Shown here: positions 53,947 through 62,746 of the stretch, piece by piece
How positions within the stretch are numbered: the first letter of the stretch is position 1
Layout: every line of letters begins with the position of its first letter
DNA from: Micromonospora sp. NBC_00421
Lineage (GTDB): Bacteria; Actinomycetota; Actinomycetes; Mycobacteriales; Micromonosporaceae
Length of the DNA: 64,000 bases
Direction: 5' to 3'
Assembly (NCBI RefSeq): GCF_036017915.1
Contig: NZ_CP107929.1
Coordinates: 6,499,001 to 6,563,000, forward strand
The notes under the pieces: generated by a model
The model's input: the letters and a program-made list of their open reading frames with translations, nothing else
The model's database searches: none
What the model was told of the DNA's origin: nothing
Program-made: the position numbers and the translations under genes

Positions 53947-55167
53947 TCAGCGGGTGGAGCCGGTCGGCTGCGGGCCGGTGTCGGCCGGCAACCGGTCGGG
54001 GCGGGTCAGCAGCACCACGACCAGCAGCAGCACCCCGGCCAGCAGGTACGCCACGGCGGGCCCGAACAGCGCGGCGGCCGACCCGAGCAGGAAGATCCCG
54101 CAGCCGCCGACGACGATGTTGGCGGCCACGATGGTGGCCTCCACCTGCCCCATCCGTTCCACCGGGGCCAGCCGGGCAAAGGTGGCCTGCGCGCCGATCA
54201 GCCAACCGCCGCCCGCGCCGATCAGCGCGTTGGCGCAGGCCAGCGCCCAGACCGGGGCGTGCACGGCGACCAGGAGGGCGGCCAGCAGCAGCGCCCCGGC
54301 CAGGGCGGCGGCCACGGTGACCTGCCCGGTCAGCCGGACCAGCCAGGTGCCGCGCCCCAGCACCAGCACGAAGATCGCCCCGCCCAGCGCCGACGAGGCC
54401 AGCACCACCGGCCGCCAGGCCCCACCGGCGAGGTTCGGGGCGAGGGTCTCGGGCAGTGCGCCGGAGAGCACCGTGGCGAGGGTGAGCAGGGCGACGCCGC
54501 GCAGCACCGGGTGCCCGGCGATGGTCCGGATGCCGGCGGTGGCAGGTGGGCGCTGACCGCGCCGCCGCTGCTGCCCGGTCGGCAGCCCGGCCAGCACCAC
54601 CGCCGCGACCAGGAACGACACCAGGTCGATCAGGAGCGCCACCCGGGGGCCGAGCGCCACGGTAATGCTCGCCCCGGCGACCAGGCCGATCACCTGACCG
54701 GCCTGGTTGGCGAAGGCGGTCAGGCCGAACAGCGGCAGCCGCAGCGCGGCGTCGACCGCCTCGGCGGCGACCGCCACGTTGACGCTGGAGTAGGCGGCCC
54801 GGACCGCGCCGAGCAGCCCCGCCGCGACGATCGCCGGCACCGGCTCGGGCACCGCGAGGGGGATCGCGATCAGTACCGCGCCGGCCACCGAGAGCCAGAC
54901 CAGCAGGGTACGGCGGGCCGGCACGTCCAGCCAGCCGCTGAACACCGTGGCGACAAGCAGGGCCGGCAGGGCGCGGGCGGCGTACACGGCGGCGGGCCCG
55001 AGGACCGACTGCGTCTGGTCGTACGCGAGCAGCAGCAGCGCGGCCAGCCCGACGAAGTCGCCCAGCTCGGAGATGCCCCGGGCGGTGACCAGGCGGGAGG
55101 CCACCGGGTGGCGGAACAGGGCCCGGTAGCCGGGGGGCGGCGCGAGCCGTGCGTCGGCGTCGGTCAT
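53947..55167 (-). CDS. MFS transporter (multidrug-type)
   Basis: A 406-residue membrane protein with about twelve helices of the major facilitator class. Recognisable parts are LVTARGISELGDFVGLAALL at helix 1 and GLLGAVRAAYSSVNVAVAAE in the middle, resembling efflux-type MFS proteins with unknown substrate. ATG 55167 has GGGAGG upstream at a long spacing; ATG 55221 adds 18 residues and has no ribosome site, but could be used as a leaderless start. Divergent from the next MFS gene. Confidence 0.85.
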   Translation of the reverse strand: MTDADARLAPPPGYRALFRHPVASRLVTARGISELGDFVGLAALLLLAYDQTQSVLGPAAVYAARALPALLVATVFSGWLDVPARRTLLVWLSVAGAVLIAIPLAVPEPVPAIVAAGLLGAVRAAYSSVNVAVAAEAVDAALRLPLFGLTAFANQAGQVIGLVAGASITVALGPRVALLIDLVSFLVAAVVLAGLPTGQQRRRGQRPPATAGIRTIAGHPVLRGVALLTLATVLSGALPETLAPNLAGGAWRPVVLASSALGGAIFVLVLGRGTWLVRLTGQVTVAAALAGALLLAALLVAVHAPVWALACANALIGAGGGWLIGAQATFARLAPVERMGQVEATIVAANIVVGGCGIFLLGSAAALFGPAVAYLLAGVLLLVVVLLTRPDRLPADTGPQPTGSTR

Positions 55168-55366
55168 CAGCTCGGCCGTACCTCCCTGCGGCGTCGGAAT
55201 GAACCTGTAGGGCACATCCATCTGGTTCGATCAGCAAGTTACCCTCTCGCCGCCACCGGGTCAGCGGCCCCCGGTGTGAGTGAATCGACCATTCCCGGAG
55301 CGACCTGCGGCGTTAGGGTCTACAGGGTTCTGACTCGTTACCTGATCGTCTCCTTGGGGGTGCACC

Positions 55367-56626
55367 GTGGCCGCACTGCGCCAGTACCTGGGCGTCTGGC
55401 GGATTCCCGGGGCGCCGTTGCTGCTGCTCCTCGGCGTCGTCGGCCGGCTCGGCATCGGGATGACCCCGCTGGCGTTGCTGCTGGTCGTGGAGCAGGTCAC
55501 CGGCCGGTACTCGCTCGCCGCCGTGGCCGGCGGCATCTACGCGCTGTCCGGTGCCGCGCTCAGCCCGGTCGCCGGCCGGCTGGCCGACCGGGTCGGCCCC
55601 ACCCCGGTGCTGCTGGTCACCGCCGTGGCCCACCCGCTGGCCCTGTTCGGGCTGCTCGGGGCGAGCCGCGCCGACGGCACCGACCTGCGCCTGATCTACC
55701 TGGCCGCCGGGGTGGCCGGGGCCACCTACCCGCCGCTGACCGCCGCCATCCGGGGGGCCTGGAACGACCTGACCGCCCCGGCGACCGGCCGCTACCAACT
55801 GCGCAACACCGCGTTGGCCGCCGAGACGTCGCTGTTCGAGGTCGTCTTCGTCATCGGCCCGCTGCTGGTGGCCGGCTTCGTCCTGCTGGCGGATGCCGCC
55901 GCCGCCCTGGTCGGCGCGGCCGTGGCGACCCTGGTCGGCACCGCCGGGGTGGCGCTGGGCCGGGTGATGCGCGCCTGGCGACCGCACGCCCGCGAGCACC
56001 ACGCCCGGGGTCTCGGCCCGCTGCGGGTGGGTGGCTTCCCGGCGCTGCTGGTCTGCGTGGCGGGCCTCGGCATCGCCTTCGGCGCGGCCGGGGTGATCGT
56101 GCCGGCGTTCGCCGGCAACCAGCCCACCGACGACCCGCAGAGCCTGGCCGGCGTGCTGCTCGCCGTCTGGGGGGCGGGCAGCGCCGTGGGTGGTTTCTGG
56201 TTCGGGGTACGCCGCCCGGCGGCCAACATGACCCGACAGTTCGCCTGGCTGCTCGCGGCGGTGGCCGGCACCCTGGCGCTCTTCGCGGTGATGCCCGGCC
56301 CGGTGTCGCTCGGCGTCGCCCTGGTGATCGGCGGGGCCACCATCGCCCCCGCGCTGACCCTGGAGAACACCCTGGTCGGACGGATCACCCCGACGGGCAT
56401 GCTGAACGAGGCGTACACCTGGGTGGTGACCGTGTCGGTGGCGGCGAGCGCGGCCGGCGGCGCGGTCGCCGGCCTGATCGTCGACCACACCGGCGGGGTG
56501 CCCTGGGCGTTCCTCTTCGCCGCCGCAGCCGTCGGCGTCGGGGCCGCCGTCGCGGCCCTGCCCGGCGGCCCGATCGCCCGCGCCGAGGCCGCCGCCACCC
56601 GCGCCGAACACCCCGTCACCGTCTGA
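55367..56626 (+). CDS. MFS transporter (efflux-like)
   Basis: A 419-residue membrane protein with about twelve helices. Motif A-like [16 protein letters not shown] (as [10 protein letters not shown] here) follows helix 2. Middle [18 protein letters not shown] and [20 protein letters not shown] in the second half are typical of a small-molecule exporter subfamily. GTG 55367 is close to a CTTGGGGG stretch. It shares a 199-bp divergent region with the other MFS gene, so joint control is possible. Ends before a strong bidirectional terminator. Confidence 0.85.
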   Translation: MAALRQYLGVWRIPGAPLLLLLGVVGRLGIGMTPLALLLVVEQVTGRYSLAAVAGGIYALSGAALSPVAGRLADRVGPTPVLLVTAVAHPLALFGLLGASRADGTDLRLIYLAAGVAGATYPPLTAAIRGAWNDLTAPATGRYQLRNTALAAETSLFEVVFVIGPLLVAGFVLLADAAAALVGAAVATLVGTAGVALGRVMRAWRPHAREHHARGLGPLRVGGFPALLVCVAGLGIAFGAAGVIVPAFAGNQPTDDPQSLAGVLLAVWGAGSAVGGFWFGVRRPAANMTRQFAWLLAAVAGTLALFAVMPGPVSLGVALVIGGATIAPALTLENTLVGRITPTGMLNEAYTWVVTVSVAASAAGGAVAGLIVDHTGGVPWAFLFAAAAVGVGAAVAALPGGPIARAEAAATRAEHPVTV

Positions 56627-56684
56627 CCATCTCGCGCGCCCCTCGGGGGTACGCGGCCCCGCCGTCTTCCGGGATTTGTGCGGC

Positions 56685-56716
56685 GGGCGGCCGTCCCCGT
56701 TGGGGGACGACCGCCC
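56685..56716. terminator. Bidirectional hairpin between MFS and YajQ genes
   Basis: GGGCGGCCGTCCCC (56685-56698) pairs with 56703-56716 with one mismatch and a 4-nt GTTG loop. It lies between convergent stop codons (56626 and 56742). Confidence 0.85.
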
Positions 56717-56741
56717 GGCCGGGTGGAGCCTGACTACCGGG

Positions 56742-57236
56742 TCAGCGGTAGTTGGTGAACTGGAGGGCCACCCCGAAGTCCTCGCCCTTGAGTAGCGTGA
56801 TGACGGCCTGGAGGTCGTCCTTCTTCTTGCCGGTCACCCGGAGCTGGTCGCCCTGGATCTGCGCCTGGACGCCCTTCGGGCCCTCGTCGCGGATCTTCTT
56901 GCTGATCGCCTTGGCCTTGTCCGACTCGATGCCCTGGATCACCTTGGCGTCGATCTTGAAGATCTTGCCCGAGCCCCGGGGGTCACCCGCGTCCAGGGAC
57001 TTCAACGAGATGTTCCGCTTGACCAGCTTCTCCTTGAACACGTCTAGCGCGGCGGCGACCCGCTCCTCGGTCTCCGCCTGGAGGCTGATCGCCTCCTCTC
57101 CCGACCAGGAGATCTCGGCGCCGGTGCCACGGAAGTCGAACCGCTGGGCAAGCTCCTTCTCCGTCTGGCGAAGGGCGTTGTCGACCTCCTGCCGGTCGAC
57201 CTTGCTCACGATGTCGAACGACGGGTTCGCTGCCAT
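56742..57236 (-). CDS. YajQ-family cyclic-di-GMP-binding-like protein
   Basis: A 164-residue YajQ/DUF520 protein: [20 protein letters not shown] at the start, [20 protein letters not shown], then [20 protein letters not shown] and [20 protein letters not shown] at the end. Some relatives bind cyclic di-GMP and act in gene control; others bind nucleotides, so the role here is unproven. ATG 57236 has AGGAG upstream and fits the family start; the longer frame to 57323 is not needed. Immediately upstream of the tRNA-Tyr. Confidence 0.92.
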   Translation of the reverse strand: MAANPSFDIVSKVDRQEVDNALRQTEKELAQRFDFRGTGAEISWSGEEAISLQAETEERVAAALDVFKEKLVKRNISLKSLDAGDPRGSGKIFKIDAKVIQGIESDKAKAISKKIRDEGPKGVQAQIQGDQLRVTGKKKDDLQAVITLLKGEDFGVALQFTNYR

Positions 57237-57384
57237 GCTGATGCTCCTGCTTGTCCGGCGGTCTGTCAGGGTCGTCGCGGCGCTGACCAGCCCCACGACC
57301 CTCTGACGGTACCCGGTTGCCACACCCCCGGGGGCGACCGCTATCCTTGCTCCGCTGCCGCGTTACGGCGTGGTGGTGTGCCCT

Positions 57385-57468
57385 GGCGGGTTGCCCGAGC
57401 GGCCAATGGGAGCGGACTGTAAATCCGTCGCGAAAGCTACAGAGGTTCGAATCCTCTACCCGCCACCA
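57385..57468 (+). tRNA. tRNA-Tyr (anticodon GTA)
   Basis: Acceptor arm GGCGGGT (57385-57391) pairs with ACCCGCC (57458-57464), followed by discriminator A and an encoded CCA (57466-57468). Anticodon GTA is at 57419-57421 in a CTGTAAA loop. The long variable arm (CCGTCGCGAAAGCTAC region) marks a class II tRNA, as in bacterial tRNA-Tyr, and GGTTCGAATCC is the T arm. Intact, but its 3' half is part of a 63-bp repeat. Confidence 0.97.
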
Positions 57469-57479
57469 GGTGCACAAAG
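57417..57479 (+). repeat. Attachment-site direct repeat, left copy (in tRNA-Tyr)
   Basis: 63 bp from the anticodon loop through the CCA end and 11 bases beyond (GTGCACAAAG end) are identical to 61102-61164. A perfect repeat that starts at the anticodon loop of a tRNA is the usual footprint of a tyrosine-integrase element. Similarity continues more weakly for about 110 bp past both copies. Confidence 0.92.
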
Positions 57480-57520
57480 AGGCCCGTGACCAGCGAGAAC
57501 GCCGGTTACGGGCTTCTTTT
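57480..57520 (+). terminator. Terminator of the tRNA-Tyr transcript
   Basis: GCCCGTGACC (57482-57491) pairs with 57504-57513 with one G-U, followed by TTCTTTT. A rare clear U-tract terminator in this window. Confidence 0.85.
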
Positions 57521-57587
57521 GTGAGTCTCATTCATTCCTGCTCTGGCCCGCTCGATCTCGCCGGTCGCGTCGCATTCGCGTCGATGT

Positions 57588-58325
57588 CTTCCGCACGACC
57601 TAGCCGCCCGGTACGGCGTTGCGCGGGAGATGGTCAAGCGAGCCTTGGATCTGCTTCGGGCGGAACGGCTGATCGTGTCCCGGCAGGGCAGCGGCGCGTT
57701 CGTTCGTGCGCAGACACAGCGGGCCGTGGAGCTGCGGCCCCATATCGAAGCCGCATTCGAGAAGCCGCACGTCACCATCGACTTCGCCGGGTTCTCGGGC
57801 GAGACGCTGCGAGACGCGCTTGCCGAAGCGCTCGACAAGGTGCGGGTTGGCAGGCTCGCGCCGGAGACGATCGCGGTGCGTGTGCTGATCTCTGACATGA
57901 CGGCGCCCATGGCGCTGCCCGCTCGGGCTGAGACTCAGGCAGACGATCCGGCGGTGCGAGAGCGAGCCGAGCGCATCACGCGACGGGCGGCAGACGGCAT
58001 CATCGACCAGGTAGCCGAGCTGGGCGACCTCGGCCTGATTCGCTCAACCACGGTAGAGGTGCGGATGCACCGAGCGTCGCCCCTGTTCAAGCTCTACATC
58101 CTGAACGGGGAAGAGGTCTTCTACGGCTTCTATCCAGTCGTTGAGCGCACCGTCTCGATCAAGGGTGAGCCCATGGCGATCTACGACCTCATGGGCAAGG
58201 ACGTACCGCTGTTCCACTACGCGGTGACCGACGACGACGCGTCTCACGGCACGCAGTTCGTGGAAGCGTCCCGCCAGTGGTTCGACTCGGTGTGGTCGAC
58301 CATCGCCTACCGGTACGACGGATGA
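57588..58325 (+). pseudogene. 5'-truncated GntR-family regulator
   Basis: The frame begins, without start codon, at ..LPHDLAARYGVAREMVKRAL, which is the middle of a GntR winged helix. The wing (SRQGSGAFVRAQT) and a ~200-residue effector part follow intact. The first two helices of the DNA-binding domain (about 35-40 residues, normally Y-x-Q-I-A-x-x-L and G-D-x-L-P-S-E) are missing. The sequence before 57588 is instead att-flanking sequence like that at 61165-61270. An internal ATG at 57630 could still give a 231-residue protein lacking half the DNA-binding domain. GntR proteins (for example KorSA) are typical of actinomycete integrative elements. Stop overlaps the HAD start (ATGA). Confidence 0.75.
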
Positions 58326-59011
58326 GCGCCGACCTCGGCCGGCTGTTCAGCGGGGTCGGGGCGGTGCTGCTCGACTTCGATGGACCGGTGTGCAGCATCT
58401 TCGCCGGGTACCCGGCGCCGAAAGTTGCCGCCGAGCTGGTTGACGTGCTGCGGCGGCGAGGCGTTGACGTGACGCCGGATCTCGCCAGAGAGCCAGACCC
58501 GCTTGAGGTCTTGCGGTGTACGGGCGCGACCGGCGACCAGAGCGTTACGCAGGCGGTGGAGGACGCGCTCTGCATAGCCGAGCTCCGGGCCATTGAATCC
58601 GCCACACCAACGCCGTACGGCCGAGAGGTCATTGTGGCCGCTCGGCAGGCCGGACTCTCCGTGGCGGCGGTCAGTAACAACTCAGCCGGTGCCGTTACCG
58701 CCTACCTTGTAGCGCACCGGCTCGCTGGGTATGTCTCTCCGGTGATCGGGCGCGCATATGCCGATCCGGGCTGCATGAAGCCCAATCCGGAACCAATCCT
58801 GCAAGCCGTTCACTCCCTCGGCGAGCCGGCGGCGCGGTGTGTCCTGATCGGCGACTCGCTTTCAGACATAGAGGGTGCGCTGGCCGCTGGCGTGCAGGTA
58901 ATCGGATACGCCAATCGGAACCGGAAAGTAGATGCCTTCCGGCGAGCGGGTGCTGACTGGGTGGTGACGAACATGAGGGAAGTCGCGAACGCTCTAGTCA
59001 GGGGCGCTTGA
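58322..59011 (+). CDS. HAD-family hydrolase
   Basis: A 229-residue haloacid-dehalogenase-superfamily phosphatase. Motif I is VLLDFDGPVCSI (nucleophile Asp; the second Asp of D-x-D is Gly-Pro shifted, giving DFDGPV as in many phosphoglycolate-phosphatase-like members). Motif II is AAVSNNSAG, the Lys is in CMKPNPEP and motif IV is VLIGDSLSDIEGA. Substrate unknown. ATG overlaps the GntR stop, so they form a unit. GntR+HAD pairs are common cargo in actinomycete mobile elements. GC content begins to fall here. Confidence 0.88.
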   Translation: MSADLGRLFSGVGAVLLDFDGPVCSIFAGYPAPKVAAELVDVLRRRGVDVTPDLAREPDPLEVLRCTGATGDQSVTQAVEDALCIAELRAIESATPTPYGREVIVAARQAGLSVAAVSNNSAGAVTAYLVAHRLAGYVSPVIGRAYADPGCMKPNPEPILQAVHSLGEPAARCVLIGDSLSDIEGALAAGVQVIGYANRNRKVDAFRRAGADWVVTNMREVANALVRGA

Positions 59012-59102
59012 TGACTCCCGATCGGGGTGAGGGCTCTTAAAGGGTGCAATCTTCCGGCCAGGCTGCGGTCATTCCTTAACTCTTTATGTGAGGCTCGATA
59101 AA

Positions 59103-60956
59103 ATGAGGCTAAAGTGGCATCGTCGCCCACCTCACCAAGCGCGTTTCGCGGCGGTGGGTGCGACTTACAGCTACGTGTTCACGCTACCCGTTGACGTTGA
59201 CGTCTACGCCCTTGCTGATCAGTTGCTTCGGGAGGGGGTTGCGCAAGCTGCTAATATGCCGCCAGCAAGAAATGTGCGCGTGGACCCCAGTCTCCGTAAG
59301 GTACTACGTGATCGCCAATTCCTGCAGGGGATAGTTGAGATCCCAAGGCTCGTCAGCGGAGACCTTAAGGTTTCGACCTGGGTTCGGAGATGCCCGCGAT
59401 CGGCGATTCACGCAATGCGCCACCGAGCTATCAGTATCAATCCCTTCAGTCGGCCGCAGGCCGATAGGAACGCCCTCGCTGCAGAAGTTTACGCGGTCTT
59501 GGACCATATCAAGGGTCCGATACGCGAGATGGACGAAGCTGTTGTGGAGTCGACCAAGGTGTTGGGCGCGCTCACGGCAACGGATGGGGATCTCTACAGC
59601 CCGATCTATCTTCGAAAGTCGCCCTTCATTCGCCTGGAGCTACAACCGTTTGCCGCGCAGTCTTCGATGCTCGCCGACGAAGAGGTGCTTGTAACGCTGC
59701 TATTGCATCGCTCGGGCGTTGCTCTGTTGACCTTCTACACTGTTGTTGGGAGCCACAGGTCTACGGACGAATTGCTGCAGTCTTCGATCTCGCGGAATGT
59801 GTTGCTGGAGACAACAACCTTTCCCGGTACGGTCATAGGGGTTGCAGACCCGGCACACGAGGTCGATACAGATGAGTGGGTCGAGCCGAATGTGGGCATA
59901 GTGCCTGATCGCAAGATTACGTGGAAGTCCGACTTCTCGATGGTTGACGCCTTTATGCTGTACCGAGATCGTGTTGACTGGTTGGCGGGAAAAAGAGAAG
60001 GCTACCGCGACTACTTCTGCTATACGACGGTGGTCGTTGACGGGCTGGAATGCTGTGGGGGCAAAAACTCTTGGATCAAAGCGCACTCCCGGGAGCTTGC
60101 TGGACTGGTAATGCGGGTTTCACCCTATGGCGATTTTGATGCTGACGGGGCGCTGGAGATGCTTCCAAGGAACTTCTCGCTGTATGGCCGAGAATCTCGC
60201 TACTATCATCCTAGCAATGCTCTGGTATTGGGTTGGGACTTTGATGTCACCGACGAACTCTGCCCGCCTTTTACTCGGATGATCAACACAGTCGCTGTCA
60301 TTGAGCATTCCCTGCTGCAGTACTGGCAAATCCATTCATTAGACGACCAATTGTCAATCGGTTCGCAGGGTGGGATCGAGTTGTCACGTATCCAACGACG
60401 TCTCGCGGAAGGTATCGAGGAATACCGGGCGTCGACAATCTCTTATGGTTCCGCGCAAGAGATTGCCGACAGCATTTTGAGCCAGCTTCACGCTAATGAA
60501 TTGCATCAGCGCCTGCTCGAACGTCTTAACCTGATGCAGCAACTGATCAGTGCGCAACAGGCGCAAGCTAGTGTTCGGCGCAACTTTATCATTGCTGGCG
60601 TGGGATCTATGGCAACGGTGTTGCTCGGAATTCCCGCAATCAGGGACTCGCTGGCCGTGATCTCGCAATGGAAGCCCACACCCTCTGTGGAGCGATTTGT
60701 CGGGCCGATCATCGACTGGGCTAAAGGTGGTCCCCCGGCTATTCTCTCGGTATATGGGGGAGCTCTCTGCCTTATCGTTGCTTTGTTCGTAATTGGATTT
60801 AGCCTTGGGAATAAGACGAAGCGGCCTTCAAGGCTGCCGACCGAGCCGGGCATGGAGTGGACTCCCATGTCGCCGTCCTGGTCAATGGCTAGACCACGGT
60901 ATTCGCATGGGAAGGTTCTTGATGACGAGTCGGAGGGCGATCGTGGCAACGGATAG
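59103..60956 (+). CDS. Unassigned 617-residue island protein with two C-terminal membrane helices
   Basis: No family is recognised. The large N-terminal part (about 1-470) is soluble and mixed alpha/beta, e.g. FAAVGATYSYVFTLPVDVDV at the start and HPSNALVLGWDFDVTDELCP near 370. A helical, Gln-rich stretch (LHQRLLERLNLMQQLISAQQ) around 485-505 leads into two membrane helices, FIIAGVGSMATVLLGIPAI and ILSVYGGALCLIVALFVIGF, and an acidic/Ser tail inside. The layout, soluble domain then coiled helix then paired membrane helices, resembles CorA-like channels and some abortive-infection effectors, but this is only layout. ATG 59103 has GAGG upstream; GTG 59088 is an alternative. GC is clearly lower than its surroundings, and one TTA Leu codon occurs (near 60337), both signs of transfer. 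Confidence 0.8.
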   Translation: MRLKWHRRPPHQARFAAVGATYSYVFTLPVDVDVYALADQLLREGVAQAANMPPARNVRVDPSLRKVLRDRQFLQGIVEIPRLVSGDLKVSTWVRRCPRSAIHAMRHRAISINPFSRPQADRNALAAEVYAVLDHIKGPIREMDEAVVESTKVLGALTATDGDLYSPIYLRKSPFIRLELQPFAAQSSMLADEEVLVTLLLHRSGVALLTFYTVVGSHRSTDELLQSSISRNVLLETTTFPGTVIGVADPAHEVDTDEWVEPNVGIVPDRKITWKSDFSMVDAFMLYRDRVDWLAGKREGYRDYFCYTTVVVDGLECCGGKNSWIKAHSRELAGLVMRVSPYGDFDADGALEMLPRNFSLYGRESRYYHPSNALVLGWDFDVTDELCPPFTRMINTVAVIEHSLLQYWQIHSLDDQLSIGSQGGIELSRIQRRLAEGIEEYRASTISYGSAQEIADSILSQLHANELHQRLLERLNLMQQLISAQQAQASVRRNFIIAGVGSMATVLLGIPAIRDSLAVISQWKPTPSVERFVGPIIDWAKGGPPAILSVYGGALCLIVALFVIGFSLGNKTKRPSRLPTEPGMEWTPMSPSWSMARPRYSHGKVLDDESEGDRGNG

Positions 60957-61101
60957 TGGGCATGGCGGAAGCTTGGCTCAGCAGCCTTGTCCTTAGGGCT
61001 GAGTCACCGGCGTGGCCTCGGACATGTGTCTGCGTCGTATACGTGTCGCTGAACCTGCGCTGTTGCGAGTTAGCGCAGGTCAGAGCTTTGGCTGTGGCGC
61101 T

Positions 61102-61164
61102 CTGTAAATCCGTCGCGAAAGCTACAGAGGTTCGAATCCTCTACCCGCCACCAGGTGCACAAAG
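61102..61164 (+). repeat. Attachment-site direct repeat, right copy (tRNA-Tyr 3' fragment)
   Basis: Perfect 63-bp copy of 57417-57479: the tRNA-Tyr from the anticodon loop to CCA plus 11 bases. The 5' half of a tRNA is absent before it, so this is not a working tRNA. With the left copy it bounds a 3.7-kb segment. Confidence 0.92.
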
Positions 61165-61204
61165 CGGCCCCTGACCAGCGCTCGCGCTGGTCAGGGGCCG
61201 CTTT
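61165..61204 (+). terminator. Perfect hairpin after the tRNA-Tyr fragment
   Basis: CGGCCCCTGACCAGCG (61165-61180) pairs exactly with 61185-61200, followed by CTTT. It takes the same place as the terminator after the intact tRNA at 57480, so it is an att-flank counterpart. Confidence 0.85.
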
Positions 61205-61274
61205 CGTGGGTCTCACTCAGTCCTGCTCTAACTCGCTCAATCTCGCTGGCTGTGTCGTATACGTGTCGCCGAGA

Positions 61275-61607
61275 TCATCGGTGACGAAAGCCGCCAGGCC
61301 GGTTCCGCCAGGCGGCTTTGTCGGCCGGTTGTGGGGCGGCTTCGTCAGCGGCTACCGGGGTGGCGGCAGCAGCCGGCAGCCCGAGCGCTGCCGCTACGCG
61401 GCGGCGGGCCGCTTCTTCCTGGCCATAGACGCACTTTGCGTAGACCCGCATGAGGACGTGCATGCTGTGCCCTGCCCACTCGGCAGCCTGGGTAGCCGGT
61501 ACCCCGGCGTTGAGCCACAGCGACACAGCGGCGTGTCGCAGATCGTACGGTCGCCGGGCGAGGGACGAGCGGTGCTGAGCCGCGCGGGTCAGTCCGACTC
61601 TGGTGGT
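61275..61607 (-). pseudogene. Tyrosine-recombinase integrase, C-terminal remnant
   Basis: About 110 residues, open without start codon from TTRVGLTRAAQHRSSLARRP. It holds the catalytic RPYDLRHAAVSLWLNAGVPA (H-x-x-R box order R..H), then AEWAGHSMHVLMRVYAKCVY with the box II His and the nucleophile Tyr. The N-terminal two thirds are missing. The break lies near 61607, where the methyltransferase gene's 3' end begins and overlaps it by 19 bp. Its 3' end points toward the right att copy, the usual int/attP layout of actinomycete elements. Not expected to be active. Confidence 0.85.
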
Positions 61608-62746
61608 TGAGGGCTTACCGGAGCGCCAAGCGATGCGCCACGGAGTCTCCCGACACGATCAGCGTGCCGTTCCTCGTGAGTCAGATAGAAAGCTGCCGGC
61701 CGGGTCGAAGGGTCGCCCTTGGTTTCGTGCGGCGATGCCTCCCAGCCGAGCACATCAGCCATCCTCGCTGCCACGGCCTGTGCAAGCGGTGGCGGGACGG
61801 CGTTTCCGACTTGCCGATATTGCTGAAGTCGCGGCAGGGGATCAGGCCAAATGAAGCTGTCATCCATTCCCTGAATGCGCGCACTCTCCCTCACGGAAAT
61901 CACCCGATCGTACTTGTAGTGCACGGGGCGAAGTGGCGAGAAATTCCCAGAACCTGCCCGTAGTGTGTAACTGAGTCGGTCCGGATGGAGCCGATCATGG
62001 AAGGATTTCTTATCGCGGGTTCCTGGAAGTAGCTCTCGGAAGGCCTGAACCATCTTAGCGCTATGCATCGTGGGCTCATGATTAGGAATCTCGCGAGCCC
62101 TGTCCGTTCCGACGTCGGGCAGGTCGCCGATTGCATCCGCCGCCGTCAAATACGGTTTGGTTTCCCCGAAAAGATCAATCTTTTCAGCGTGGGTTGGGGC
62201 TGGAAATGCAAACTTCATCCCTGTGGGGAGTCCGACCAAGAAGAAGCGCTTTCGAGCCTGCGGCACTCCGTAGTCGGCAGCAGTGAGAATTGAGGCGTAA
62301 ACCTCGTAGCCCAGCGCGCTTAGCTCGTCCTTTAGTCGGCCAGCGAGACTCCCTCCGTCCATCTTCGCGAGGTTTGGAACGTTCTCGAAGAGGAAGGCGG
62401 TCGGAGAGAGTTCACGCACGATGTCAGCGAAGCGGAAGATTAGGTTTCCCCGCTTGTCGTCCAAGCCTCGCTTCTTGCCCGCGACGCTGAACGGCTGGCA
62501 CGGCGGGCCACCTGCGACAAGGTCTACCGATCCCCTGACGTTAGCAAGCTCAAGCAGCTCCTTGCCGCTCAGGGATGCGAGATCAGCGACATATCCGTAG
62601 CCACCTCTGTACTGGTGATTGTAGTTGAAGGTCTTAATGCTGGGCGCGTCATGATCGAAGCCCGCGAGGACCTGAATGCCCGCATCAAGGATGCCGGTAG
62701 ATAACCCGCCACATCCGCAGAAAAGCTCAATCGCTCGTGGCGTCAT
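61589..62746 (-). CDS. C5-cytosine DNA methyltransferase (type II R-M)
   Basis: A 385-residue m5C methyltransferase with its motifs in order: I AIELFCGCGGLSTG (5-18), IV GGPPCQPFSVAG with catalytic Cys 83, VI ENVPN (121-125), VIII QARKRFFLVG (163-172) and X QVGNAVPPPLAQAVAARM near 320. The target recognition region lies between VIII and X (about 180-290). It protects host DNA from its partner nuclease. ATG overlaps the upstream nuclease stop (ATGA). The last residues run over the integrase remnant, so the C-terminus may be extended by the insertion. Confidence 0.95.
   Translation of the reverse strand: MTPRAIELFCGCGGLSTGILDAGIQVLAGFDHDAPSIKTFNYNHQYRGGYGYVADLASLSGKELLELANVRGSVDLVAGGPPCQPFSVAGKKRGLDDKRGNLIFRFADIVRELSPTAFLFENVPNLAKMDGGSLAGRLKDELSALGYEVYASILTAADYGVPQARKRFFLVGLPTGMKFAFPAPTHAEKIDLFGETKPYLTAADAIGDLPDVGTDRAREIPNHEPTMHSAKMVQAFRELLPGTRDKKSFHDRLHPDRLSYTLRAGSGNFSPLRPVHYKYDRVISVRESARIQGMDDSFIWPDPLPRLQQYRQVGNAVPPPLAQAVAARMADVLGWEASPHETKGDPSTRPAAFYLTHEERHADRVGRLRGASLGAPVSPQPPESD

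Larger units (their letters stand above)
61033..61269. repeat. 16-bp repeat GTCGTATACGTGTCGC on both sides of the right att copy
   Basis: The exact 16-mer is at 61033-61048 and 61254-61269, in the same orientation, ~65 bp before and ~90 bp after the att repeat. GTATAC is palindromic. They could be arm-type integrase binding sites or remnants of earlier att duplications. Confidence 0.5.

Noticed and set aside
61102..61154. Second tRNA-Tyr gene
   Set aside because: Only the part from the anticodon loop to CCA is present; no matching 5' acceptor, D arm or anticodon stem precedes it.
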